DNA from: Acidobacteriota bacterium
Lineage (GTDB): Bacteria; Acidobacteriota; Aminicenantia; Aminicenantales; Aminicenantaceae
Length of the DNA stretch: 7,961 nucleotides
NCBI GenBank assembly: GCA_030609975.1
Contig: JAUWSR010000173.1
Span: forward strand, 1-7,961
Direction of reading: 5' to 3'
Shown here piece after piece: positions 1-6,038 of this stretch (position 1 is the first letter of the stretch; each line of letters opens with the position of its first letter). The notes under the pieces are model-generated. The model made no database searches. It had not been told where the DNA came from and saw only the letters and a program-made list of their open reading frames with translations. A program made the position numbers and the translations under genes.

Positions 1-2
1 CT

Positions 3-203
3 CTGGCCAGGGAAGAGAAAGTCACGATCGTGGTCCAGGTTAATGGCAAGATCCGTGATCGGTTCGAGGCACCGCGCGATCTGCCCGAAGATCAGGTCAA
101 GCAGAAAGCGCTGGAATTAAAACGGATCCAGGATTATACTGCAGATAAGACGCCGAGAAAGATCGTTTACATACCAAATAAACTGATCAATATCGTCGTT
201 TAG
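3..203 (+). CDS. leuS: Leucyl-tRNA synthetase, C-terminal end (partial)
   Basis: The 5' part of this gene lies outside the window; 66 codons and a TAG stop remain. The residues VVQVNGKIRDRFEAP followed by a charged helix and the ending PNKLINIVV match the C-terminal domain of bacterial class Ia leucyl-tRNA synthetase, which closes with a near-invariant 'K-L-V/I-N-I-V' tail. The full enzyme charges tRNA-Leu with leucine in the cytoplasm; this terminal domain contacts the tRNA corner and elbow. The catalytic HIGH and KMSKS motifs would be upstream and cannot be checked. It is followed after 15 nt by lptE on the same strand, the order also seen in E. coli (leuS-lptE-holA), so read-through into lptE is likely. 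Identification rests on the tail only but is distinctive. Confidence 0.93.
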   Translation: MAREEKVTIVVQVNGKIRDRFEAPRDLPEDQVKQKALELKRIQDYTADKTPRKIVYIPNKLINIVV

Positions 204-218
204 CCTGAGTTGTTCATT

Positions 219-752
219 ATGCTGCCGATGCAATTATTGGGAAAAAGACATACAGTGGCTGCTGCCTGCCTGTGTATGCTCCTGTCCTGCTGCTCCTACC
301 ATCTCCGGGGCACAGGCAGCTCGCTTCCTCCCCACATAAAGAAGCTTTACGTTCCGATGTTCACAAACCAGACAACCCGTTTTCAGTTGGATCTGAAACT
401 TACAGAAAGTGTTCGGGATGAACTGGTGGCACGGGGGAAGGTCGAACTTACCCCTGAACAAGCGGATGCCGATGCCGTCCTGCTGGGAAATATCGTCAAC
501 TACACCGTCAATCCTATCTCTTTTACGGAAGAGGCCACTGCAGATCGTTATAAGATCATCATTGTTGCCAAGATCGTGCTTCGGGATCTGGTCAACAGAA
601 GAATAATCTTTTCCAATCCCAGCTTTACCTACATGGAGGAATATGAAGTCACCCCGGGCACGGTTTTTGAGAGCGTCGAACAAGAGGCTATCGAAAAAGT
701 ATCTCTAAAATTCGCCCGCACCTTGGTGATCAATATCCTGGAAGGATTTTAA
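219..752 (+). CDS. lptE: LPS-assembly lipoprotein LptE
   Basis: LptE is the outer-membrane lipoprotein that plugs the LptD barrel and helps insert lipopolysaccharide into the outer leaflet. From ATG 219 the protein has 177 residues. It starts with a short basic stretch (GKRH, 8-11), a hydrophobic core (about 12-22) and a lipobox LLS-C, making Cys24 the likely lipidated residue (Cys25 follows). The mature start CCSYHLRG and the segment LPPHIKKLYVPMFTNQT are typical of LptE, where 'GYHLRG...LP' follows the lipid cysteine. Length is normal for the family. A TTG at 210 would add three residues and the ATG at 228 would remove three; 219 is preferred because TGAG (206-209) lies 9 nt ahead, but no strong Shine-Dalgarno supports any of them. 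It sits between leuS and holA, as in enterobacteria. LptE sequences diverge strongly, so position adds weight to the call. Confidence 0.85.
   Translation: MLPMQLLGKRHTVAAACLCMLLSCCSYHLRGTGSSLPPHIKKLYVPMFTNQTTRFQLDLKLTESVRDELVARGKVELTPEQADADAVLLGNIVNYTVNPISFTEEATADRYKIIIVAKIVLRDLVNRRIIFSNPSFTYMEEYEVTPGTVFESVEQEAIEKVSLKFARTLVINILEGF
740..745 (+). promoter_or_regulatory. Shine-Dalgarno of holA inside the end of lptE
   Basis: GGAAGG lies 7 nt before the ATG at 753 and within the last codons of lptE. It fixes the holA start and means holA translation follows directly on that of lptE. Confidence 0.7.
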
Positions 753-1808
753 ATGCCGTCCGGCCATTTTTTCTATGGTGAGGAAACCTATCTCGCTTGG
801 ATGCTTGTCGAGGAGGCTATAAGCTCCTTAGTGTCGGATGCCTCGGATAGTCCCAAAACGGAAAGATTCCGACTTGAATCCCATTCCTGGAGGGATGTGC
901 TGGATTCGGCCCGGACCGGCTCTTTGCTATTTTCCTCTCAGCGTTTATTGGTCGTGGAGAGCCCTGCCAGAAAAAAAGGGACCGTGCCTTCTCCCCATGA
1001 GAAGCTGTCTGCGCAGGAACAAAAACTCGTCCGAGCCTATTTTGAGGATCCCTCGCCCGAGACTACCCTCTTTATCATTTTCCCGGGTCGGATTCGGAAG
1101 ACGTCGGGATTGGTCAAATTTTTCTCCTCCTTGCCCTCGAGCGCAGTCAAGGTTTCTGAGATGAAGCCTCTTAAAAGGCGATACCTGGAGGATTGGCTGG
1201 GGCGTCAATTCAAACAGGGGGGGGCAACCATCTCGCGCGAAGCGCTGCTTCGCTTGATCGGGTTGGTGGGGAACGACCTCCGGCTCCTGCACATGGAGGT
1301 GGAAAAGCTGATCACATATGCGGGCGACAAACGCCATATCGAGGTAGAGGCAGTGGACCAGGCGACAGGATGGGTCAAATCCTATCTGGAATACGAGCTG
1401 TCCAATCATATGGAGCAGGCTGACTACAAACAGTGCCTGCTCGTTGTCCAAAATCTTCTGGAACAAGAGGGCATGGTCCCTGTCCGGGTCTTGGGTTTGG
1501 TAACGGGTTTTTTCCGGGACCTGCTTTTGGTAAAACTCCGGCTGCAAGAAGAGATAAGATCCAAGAAAGAGATCTTCAAGGAAATAAAGCCTCAAATCCA
1601 GGAAAGTTATCGTGGTCTGTACGAATCTCAGTTTCGACAGCTTTTTGACCTGGCAGAGGCTTTTAGCTTAGGCGATCTGCGCCATATCCTGGACAGATTG
1701 AGTGATGTCGATCAGAAATTAAAAAGTACCGGGCTTTCTTTCCAAACTCTATTGGAAGGTTTTCTGTTTGAATACTGTTGGGCTAAAAAATTTGGAAAAT
1801 CTTTTTGA
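753..1808 (+). CDS. holA: DNA polymerase III subunit delta
   Basis: HolA (delta) is the wrench subunit of the clamp-loader complex: it opens the beta sliding clamp so that it can be placed on primed DNA. The 351 residues fit the family (about 340). FFYGEETYLA (6-15) is the conserved opening, comparable to 'YGEDxFL' in other delta proteins. The central region with LRLIGLVGNDLRLLHMEVEK (166-185) is the signature of AAA+ lid domain II, in which 'G.DLR.L..E.EKL..Y.G' recurs; KLITYAGDK follows. The C-terminal part (about 215-345) is helical, as expected for the clamp-loader collar domain. As in the family, it has no functional Walker A site. The ATG directly abuts the TAA of lptE (750-752). Codons 155-158 contain a run of eight G that does not break the frame. 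It ends 16 nt from convergent rpsT. Confidence 0.92.
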   Translation: MPSGHFFYGEETYLAWMLVEEAISSLVSDASDSPKTERFRLESHSWRDVLDSARTGSLLFSSQRLLVVESPARKKGTVPSPHEKLSAQEQKLVRAYFEDPSPETTLFIIFPGRIRKTSGLVKFFSSLPSSAVKVSEMKPLKRRYLEDWLGRQFKQGGATISREALLRLIGLVGNDLRLLHMEVEKLITYAGDKRHIEVEAVDQATGWVKSYLEYELSNHMEQADYKQCLLVVQNLLEQEGMVPVRVLGLVTGFFRDLLLVKLRLQEEIRSKKEIFKEIKPQIQESYRGLYESQFRQLFDLAEAFSLGDLRHILDRLSDVDQKLKSTGLSFQTLLEGFLFEYCWAKKFGKSF

Positions 1809-1824
1809 GAGGGAAAGACAGCCG

Positions 1825-2103
1825 CTATTTGGCTTCGGTGGAATTCATCAGCTCGACCTGCCGGCTGAGACGTGATTTGTAGCGGTCGCCGGTGTTCTGA
1901 TGAATCGCACCCTTTTTCAAGGCGCGGTCTATAACGGAAAATGTCGCAGGCAGTAACTTCCTGGCTTCTTCACTTTCTTTATTATCGATGGCAGTTCTCA
2001 ATATTTTGAGGGATGTGCGCAGTTCGGACTTATTCTTGCTGTTGATTGCTTTTCTGCGCAAACTACGTCTTTCTTGCCGCAATGCGGACTTATGTAGTGC
2101 CAT
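1825..2103 (-). CDS. rpsT: 30S ribosomal protein S20
   Basis: S20 is a small basic helical protein that binds 16S rRNA early in assembly of the body of the 30S subunit. The 92-residue product begins MALHKSALRQERR (family norm 'MANHKSA.KR.RQ'), and contains LRTSLKILRTAI (29-40) and the diagnostic ending KKGAIHQNTGDRYKSRLS (63-80), equal to 'KG.IHKN.A.R.KSRL' of other S20 proteins. About a quarter of residues are Lys or Arg. The start is fixed by a good Shine-Dalgarno 7 nt upstream. The gene is monocistronic and opposite in strand to its neighbours: it converges on holA (16-nt gap) and diverges from murJ. A clear sigma70-like promoter lies just upstream. S20 genes are feedback-controlled at translation in E. 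coli; the leader here is only about 23 nt, so I cannot show the same control. Confidence 0.97.
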   Translation of the reverse strand: MALHKSALRQERRSLRRKAINSKNKSELRTSLKILRTAIDNKESEEARKLLPATFSVIDRALKKGAIHQNTGDRYKSRLSRQVELMNSTEAK

Positions 2104-2110
2104 TATAGGT

Positions 2111-2116
2111 CTCCTA
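2111..2116 (-). promoter_or_regulatory. Shine-Dalgarno of rpsT
   Basis: Read on the minus strand this is TAGGAG, with 7 nt to the ATG at 2103. It is strong and well spaced, as expected for a highly translated ribosomal protein gene. Confidence 0.75.
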
Positions 2117-2133
2117 ATCGGAATGGAATGTGT

Positions 2134-2162
2134 ATATTACGGCATCTTTCCTTTAAAGTCAA
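2134..2162 (-). promoter_or_regulatory. Sigma70-type promoter of rpsT
   Basis: On the minus strand there is TTGACT (complement of 2157-2162; consensus TTGACA, 5 of 6), exactly 17 nt of spacer, then TAATAT (complement of 2134-2139; 4 of 6 to TATAAT). A transcript would start near 2127, giving a leader of about 23 nt that includes the Shine-Dalgarno. The near-consensus -35 and ideal spacer, in front of a ribosomal protein gene and inside the only sizeable intergenic gap, make this persuasive, though untested. Confidence 0.65.
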
Positions 2163-2264
2163 TATCTCAATGCCTTCTCTAAACCTCGCAATCTCTAGTC
2201 TGTCTATATATTCCTGGGAAGGGAAGACATCCTCGAGAGAAAATGCTAGACTATAGGGGATTCC

Positions 2265-3848
2265 ATGGCAAAAAAGACCCAGAATGAGAGGCTGCTGCGG
2301 GCCACTCTAGCGGTTTCCGTCCCCACGGTGATCAGCCGGATCTTCGGCTATATCCGTGATATGCTTCAGGCCAAATTCATGGGGACAGGAATGGGCATGG
2401 ATGCTTTTACCATCGCCTTCCTCATCCCCAATCTCCTGCGCAGACTTACCGGAGAAGGTGCCATGACGGCAGCTTTTGTTCCGGTCTTTATCCAGCTCAA
2501 AAAAGAAGAGAACAAGGAAAAGCTATGGAAATTCGCCAACACCTTCTTTTTTGACCTAACCCTGATTTTGGCCTTGGTGACGGTTTTGGGGGTCGTTTTT
2601 TCGCCTCTGCTGGTAAGGGTTATAGGCTGGGGTTTTGGAGCGGAGATCGGGGATCTAACGGTGTGGCTGACCAGGCTTATGTTTCCCTACATTTTCTTGG
2701 TAAGTCTGGCTGCACTGATCATGGCTATCCTCAACTCGTTCCACAAGTTCTTCGTGCCTGCTTTGACTCCGGTTCTGTTCAATCTTGCCGTCATCCTTCT
2801 GGCCCTATTTTTTGCTGGAAAGGCACAAGAACCGGCTTATGTATTTGCCGCCGGAGTCCTGATCGGGGGCACGCTTCAGCTGGTATTCCAAATCCCATTT
2901 GTGTGGCGCAAAGGCATGCGTTTCCAGCCTTTGGTCTCGTTCCGGCACCCAGCGGTACGCAAAGTGGGCCGACTTGTCGTGCCGGGCATCTTTGGAGCTG
3001 GAATTTACCAGATCAATATGGCGATCAGCCGCATGATCGCCTCCTCTTTAGAAGAGGGCAGTGTTTCGTCGTTGTATTATGCTTCCCGTGTTGAGGAATT
3101 AACGCTGGGTATATTCGCCATCGCTTTGTCTGTGGCTTTACTTCCCACTCTCTCGGATCTGGCAGCTCAGCAGGATATGCCGGGGATGAAAAAAACGCTT
3201 AACTTCGCCATGAAAACCATTGCATTTATCACTTTCCCGGCAGCTGTAGGCTTGATGATCCTTAACCGCCCCATCATCCAGGTGCTCTTCGAAAGAGGAG
3301 CTTTCGATGCCCGTTCTACGGATATGACTGCATCCTGTCTGTTGTATTTCGCATTGGGGATCCCTTTCATTTCCGGAGTCAAAATATTGGCGCCTGCCTT
3401 CTATTCACTCAAGGATACCAGGACGCCGGTGATCGTTGCCTTCTTTATCACATTTATTTATATAGGGTGTTCCGTGGTGTTGATGCAGTCCTTGCGTGTG
3501 GCTGGCATAGCTCTGTCCCTTTCCATTTCTTCTGTCATAAACTATGTTAGCCTGTTCATCTTGCTGGAAAGGAAGATCGGGCGGATCAGAGAGAAGGAGA
3601 CACTGGTCTCATGCCTGAAATCTTTTCTCTTTGCGGTTATTATGGGTGTGGGGATCTGGTTTATTTTCACTCGCTTCGCATTTACAGCGCAGCCTTTTTC
3701 TCATCAGTTAAGCGTATTAGCGGTTACGATATTCTTGGGGATGGGAAGCTATTTAGGATTGAACCTTCTGTTCAGCCGTGACGATCTCAGAAGCCTGAAA
3801 AGCGTATTTTTAAGGCAAACCCCCGATAAGGGGCAAGATCAACCGTGA
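2265..3848 (+). CDS. murJ: Lipid II flippase MurJ (MviN)
   Basis: MurJ moves lipid II, the undecaprenyl-linked peptidoglycan building block, from the inner to the outer leaflet of the cytoplasmic membrane. The 527 residues and about 14 hydrophobic segments match the MOP-superfamily flippases. The N-terminus has SRIFGYIRD (24-32), MDAFTIAFLIPNLLRR (45-60) and EGAMTAAFVPVF (64-75), the MurJ hallmark; Arg25, Arg31, Asp46 and Arg59 align with E. coli Arg18, Arg24, Asp39 and Arg52. Further on are YYASRVEE (271-278; Arg275 aligns with E. coli Arg270), LFERGAFDA (341-349) and AFYSLKDTRTPV (378-389), all family-typical. Ser274 stands where E. coli has Asp269. The ATG is preceded by AGGGGA at 2255-2260 (4 nt spacing). 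It diverges from rpsT and overlaps dtd by 4 nt. Confidence 0.95.
   Translation: MAKKTQNERLLRATLAVSVPTVISRIFGYIRDMLQAKFMGTGMGMDAFTIAFLIPNLLRRLTGEGAMTAAFVPVFIQLKKEENKEKLWKFANTFFFDLTLILALVTVLGVVFSPLLVRVIGWGFGAEIGDLTVWLTRLMFPYIFLVSLAALIMAILNSFHKFFVPALTPVLFNLAVILLALFFAGKAQEPAYVFAAGVLIGGTLQLVFQIPFVWRKGMRFQPLVSFRHPAVRKVGRLVVPGIFGAGIYQINMAISRMIASSLEEGSVSSLYYASRVEELTLGIFAIALSVALLPTLSDLAAQQDMPGMKKTLNFAMKTIAFITFPAAVGLMILNRPIIQVLFERGAFDARSTDMTASCLLYFALGIPFISGVKILAPAFYSLKDTRTPVIVAFFITFIYIGCSVVLMQSLRVAGIALSLSISSVINYVSLFILLERKIGRIREKETLVSCLKSFLFAVIMGVGIWFIFTRFAFTAQPFSHQLSVLAVTIFLGMGSYLGLNLLFSRDDLRSLKSVFLRQTPDKGQDQP
3828..3833 (+). promoter_or_regulatory. Shine-Dalgarno of dtd inside murJ
   Basis: AAGGGG lies 11 nt before the GTG at 3845. 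It supports the GTG start, which overlaps the murJ stop as GTGA, although the spacing is a little long. Confidence 0.5.
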
Positions 3849-4306
3849 AGATCGTATTGCAAAGAGTAAAGGAAGCTTCAGTTTGCGTCGCGGACCAAAC
3901 CATCGCCCGTATCGGTCCGGGTGTCTGCCTCCTGGTTGGCATTGAAAAAGGAGATACGCAGGAGGATGTCCGTTATCTGGTGAACAAGGTCACTGAATTA
4001 AGGATCTTTCCGGATAGAGAAGGGAAGATGAACCTGTCTTTGCTGGATATCCAAGGTGAAGTTTTAGCGGTTTCACAGTTTACGTTGGCCGGAAGTGTAA
4101 AAAAAGGAAGACGGCCAAGTTTTGACAAAGCGGAGGTCCCAGAAAAGGCGGAAATTCTCCTGGAGGATTTTGTGCAGCAGATCAAAGCCCTGGGGCTTCG
4201 GATTCAGACCGGAGTATTTGGAGCCATGATGGATGTGCAGCTTGTGAATGATGGCCCTGTGACTTTTATTATCCCCTCCAAACGCTCTTCCGATCGGCTC
4301 AGATGA
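3845..4306 (+). CDS. dtd: D-aminoacyl-tRNA deacylase
   Basis: Dtd hydrolyses D-amino acids (and glycine mischarged on tRNA-Ala) off tRNA, a homochirality proofreading step in the cytoplasm. The 153 residues cover the whole family. MKIVLQRVKEASV at the start is canonical and shows that the GTG at 3845 is correct. SQFTL (77-81) holds the active-site loop, GRRPSF (88-93) is conserved, GVFGAMMDV (123-131) is the usual core strand, and NDGPVT (135-140) is the Gly-cisPro motif (Gly137-Pro138) that excludes L-amino acids in the dimer. The start overlaps the murJ stop (GTGA), so the two are probably co-translated. The 3' end overlaps the end of the convergent HEAT-repeat gene by 8 nt. Confidence 0.96.
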   Translation: MKIVLQRVKEASVCVADQTIARIGPGVCLLVGIEKGDTQEDVRYLVNKVTELRIFPDREGKMNLSLLDIQGEVLAVSQFTLAGSVKKGRRPSFDKAEVPEKAEILLEDFVQQIKALGLRIQTGVFGAMMDVQLVNDGPVTFIIPSKRSSDRLR

Positions 4307-4814
4307 ACTTCAAGTGACTGGCTTTATGCAAAGCCTTCTCTGCTGATATCCGAACAAAATTATTTTCGTCCTTGGTGAGACCAGACAACGCGACCAAGGC
4401 TTCTTTCCCTCCGATCTCCCCCAAAGCCCATGCTGCCGTGGCCCGGACATCCGCGTTGGGATCTTTTAGGATCTGGCTTATCTCCGGTATCGATCCGGGA
4501 TTTTTTCTCATGCCTAGGATCTTCAAGCAACTGCTTTTGACATGCCAGGTCAAGGCCTTGAGTTTAGGGTAGACAAGCTCGAGATCGAGGTCCTCACGCT
4601 GCCCCAATTCTTTGATGAGATATGCCCGTATATCCTCGCAAGACTCATCCAAAGAATTGATCAAAACTTCACCAACCCAGGGCTTATTGACATGGGATAA
4701 AGCCTTGATGATCTTGAATCGCTTGTTTCTGTCCTTGGTTGTCTTGATCTTTCTATAGACAAAAATCTCAGGAGATTTCCCTGTCTTTTTCTTTTCCGAA
4801 CCTGAATTTCTCAT
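4299..4814 (-). CDS. Small HEAT-repeat protein, function unknown
   Basis: This 171-residue protein has a basic, lysine-rich start (MRNSGSEKKKTGK) followed by about four helical repeats of roughly 30 residues: about 44-74, 79-106, 107-137 and 138-168. The third repeat, with DPNADVRATAAWALGEIG (118-135), is a textbook HEAT/PBS-lyase-type unit ('D.d..VR..Aa.aLG.ig'), and NNFVRISAEKALHKA (151-165) is the fourth. Such solenoids are usually protein-binding scaffolds; no catalytic residues are evident, and nothing indicates phycobilin lyase activity. There is no signal peptide or membrane segment, so it should be cytoplasmic. The ATG is 5 nt after the ribBA stop with no clear Shine-Dalgarno, suggesting coupling to ribBA. 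It is the last gene of the rib operon, directly downstream of ribBA. Its tail overlaps dtd by 8 nt. The family call is firm; the role is not known. Confidence 0.85.
   Translation of the reverse strand: MRNSGSEKKKTGKSPEIFVYRKIKTTKDRNKRFKIIKALSHVNKPWVGEVLINSLDESCEDIRAYLIKELGQREDLDLELVYPKLKALTWHVKSSCLKILGMRKNPGSIPEISQILKDPNADVRATAAWALGEIGGKEALVALSGLTKDENNFVRISAEKALHKASHLKFI
4320..4335 (+). terminator. Possible weak terminator hairpin after dtd
   Basis: GGCTTT and AAAGCC form a perfect 6-bp stem around a 4-nt loop (ATGC), starting 14 nt after the dtd stop and followed by the pyrimidine-rich TTCTCT. It lies within the coding end of the convergent HEAT gene (residues ALHKA region). The stem is short and the T-run imperfect, so it may be a chance product of the coding sequence. 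Confidence 0.25.
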
Positions 4815-4819
4815 TAAGG

Positions 4820-6037
4820 TTAAACCAATTCGAGAAGATGCCCCAGTTTTTCCTTTTTGGTTCTAAGATAACTGCGGTTGGATTCGTTGGGTGTTATCTC
4901 CAGGGGAATTCGATCTACGATCTCCAGTCCGTATCCGGCTAGACCGATGAATTTGCGGGGGTTGTTGGTGATCAGCCGCAGTTTGTTAACGCCCAACGAG
5001 ACCAGAATCTGGGCACCCAAGCCGTAATCCCTGTGATCTGCTTTAAATCCCAATTTTTCATTGGCTTCGACCGTATCCAGCCCGTGGTCTTGAAAGGCAT
5101 AGGCCTTGATCTTGTTGGTAAGCCCAATGCCTCGGCCTTCGTGGTTCAAGATGTAGAGGATGACACCCGTCCCTTCTTTCTCGATCAGCTGCATGGCATG
5201 ATGGAGCTGTTCGCCGCAATCACAGCGGGAAGAGCCAAAAGTATCTCCGGTCAAACACTGGGAATGGGCACGCACCAAGGTGGGTTCACCCTTTTTAAGC
5301 TCTCCCTTAACCAAGGCTACGTGCTGTTCGTGGTCGATGGTGTCTTCATAGACCAGGATCTTGAAATCTCCAAATTTTGTGGGCAGAACAGCCTCTTCGA
5401 TCTTATTTACCAAGATCTCCTTCTGCATGCGGTAATTGATAAGGTCGGCGATCGTGACAATGGGAATGTCATAGGTCTGGCTGAATTCTTCCAGCTCGGG
5501 TAAGCGGGACATGGTTCCGTCTTCGTTCATGATCTCACAGATAACGCCGGCGGGTCTCAAGCCGGCCAGGCGAGCGATGTCCACCGAGGCCTCGGTCTGG
5601 CCTGCCCTTTTGAGGACGCCGCCTACATGGGCTTCCAAAGGAAATATGTGCCCGGGGCGGGCAAGATCTGAAGGCCGGGTTTGCGGGTCGATGGCTATCA
5701 GGATAGTCTGGGCCCGGTCATAGGCGGAGATGCCCGTCGTAGTGCCCTCTTTAGCGTCGATGGAGACCGTAAAAGCAGTCTGGAAAGGTGCGGTGTTGTC
5801 GCTGACCATTAAGGGAAGATCGAGTTCTCTAAGCCGCTCCTTTGTCAAGGAAAGACAGATGAGCCCCCGAGCGTGCTTTGCCATGAAATTTATGATATCC
5901 GGCGTAACTTTATCCGCCGCCACCATGAGATCGCCTTCATTTTCTCGGTCCTCGTCATCCACGATGATGATCAGTTTGCCTGCTTTAACCGTTCTGATAG
6001 CGCGCTCTACACTGGCAATGCTTCCTTTATCCGGCAT
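4820..6037 (-). CDS. ribBA: Bifunctional DHBP synthase / GTP cyclohydrolase II (RibBA)
   Basis: The protein supplies both entry points of riboflavin synthesis: the N-half turns ribulose 5-phosphate into 3,4-dihydroxy-2-butanone 4-phosphate plus formate; the C-half opens GTP to the diaminopyrimidine. The 405 residues are normal for RibBA. RibB half (1 to about 205): DDEDRENEGD (27-36, with metal ligand Glu32), TTGISAYDRA (100-109), RPGHIFPL (127-134), and ICEIM with Glu168. The 'GHTEA' motif reads GQTEA (146-150), so Gln147 replaces the metal-binding histidine (E. coli His153). RibA half (about 210-400): zinc cysteines Cys261, Cys272 and Cys274 in SQCLTGDTFGSSRCDCGEQL, HEGRGIGL (299-306), DYGLGAQIL (337-345), TNNPRK (357-362), YLRTKKEKLGH (390-400). 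All expected RibA residues seem present. The ATG lies 1 nt after the ribE stop; the HEAT gene follows after 5 nt. Confidence 0.96.
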   Translation of the reverse strand: MPDKGSIASVERAIRTVKAGKLIIIVDDEDRENEGDLMVAADKVTPDIINFMAKHARGLICLSLTKERLRELDLPLMVSDNTAPFQTAFTVSIDAKEGTTTGISAYDRAQTILIAIDPQTRPSDLARPGHIFPLEAHVGGVLKRAGQTEASVDIARLAGLRPAGVICEIMNEDGTMSRLPELEEFSQTYDIPIVTIADLINYRMQKEILVNKIEEAVLPTKFGDFKILVYEDTIDHEQHVALVKGELKKGEPTLVRAHSQCLTGDTFGSSRCDCGEQLHHAMQLIEKEGTGVILYILNHEGRGIGLTNKIKAYAFQDHGLDTVEANEKLGFKADHRDYGLGAQILVSLGVNKLRLITNNPRKFIGLAGYGLEIVDRIPLEITPNESNRSYLRTKKEKLGHLLELV

Positions 6038-6038
6038 T

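Noticed and set aside
945..1595. 216-codon open frame on the - strand within holA
   Set aside because: The holA product on the + strand is clearly recognisable over the same bases, and the antisense translation shows no domain and has no ribosome binding site of note.
1809..1850. Bidirectional terminator between holA and rpsT
   Set aside because: The only pairing I find is AGCC/GGCT, a 4-bp stem with a 7-nt loop and no T-run, which is too weak.
2207..2260. Possible murJ promoter: TATATT at 2207-2212 or extended -10 TGCTAGACT at 2244-2252
   Set aside because: The first has no acceptable -35 at 16-18 nt; the second would start transcription on top of the murJ Shine-Dalgarno. Neither is good enough to annotate, although a murJ promoter probably lies in 2104-2264.
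5033..5503. 156-codon + strand frame opposite the RibA half of ribBA
   Set aside because: The opposite strand encodes the zinc-cysteine and other RibA motifs here, so this is a shadow frame.
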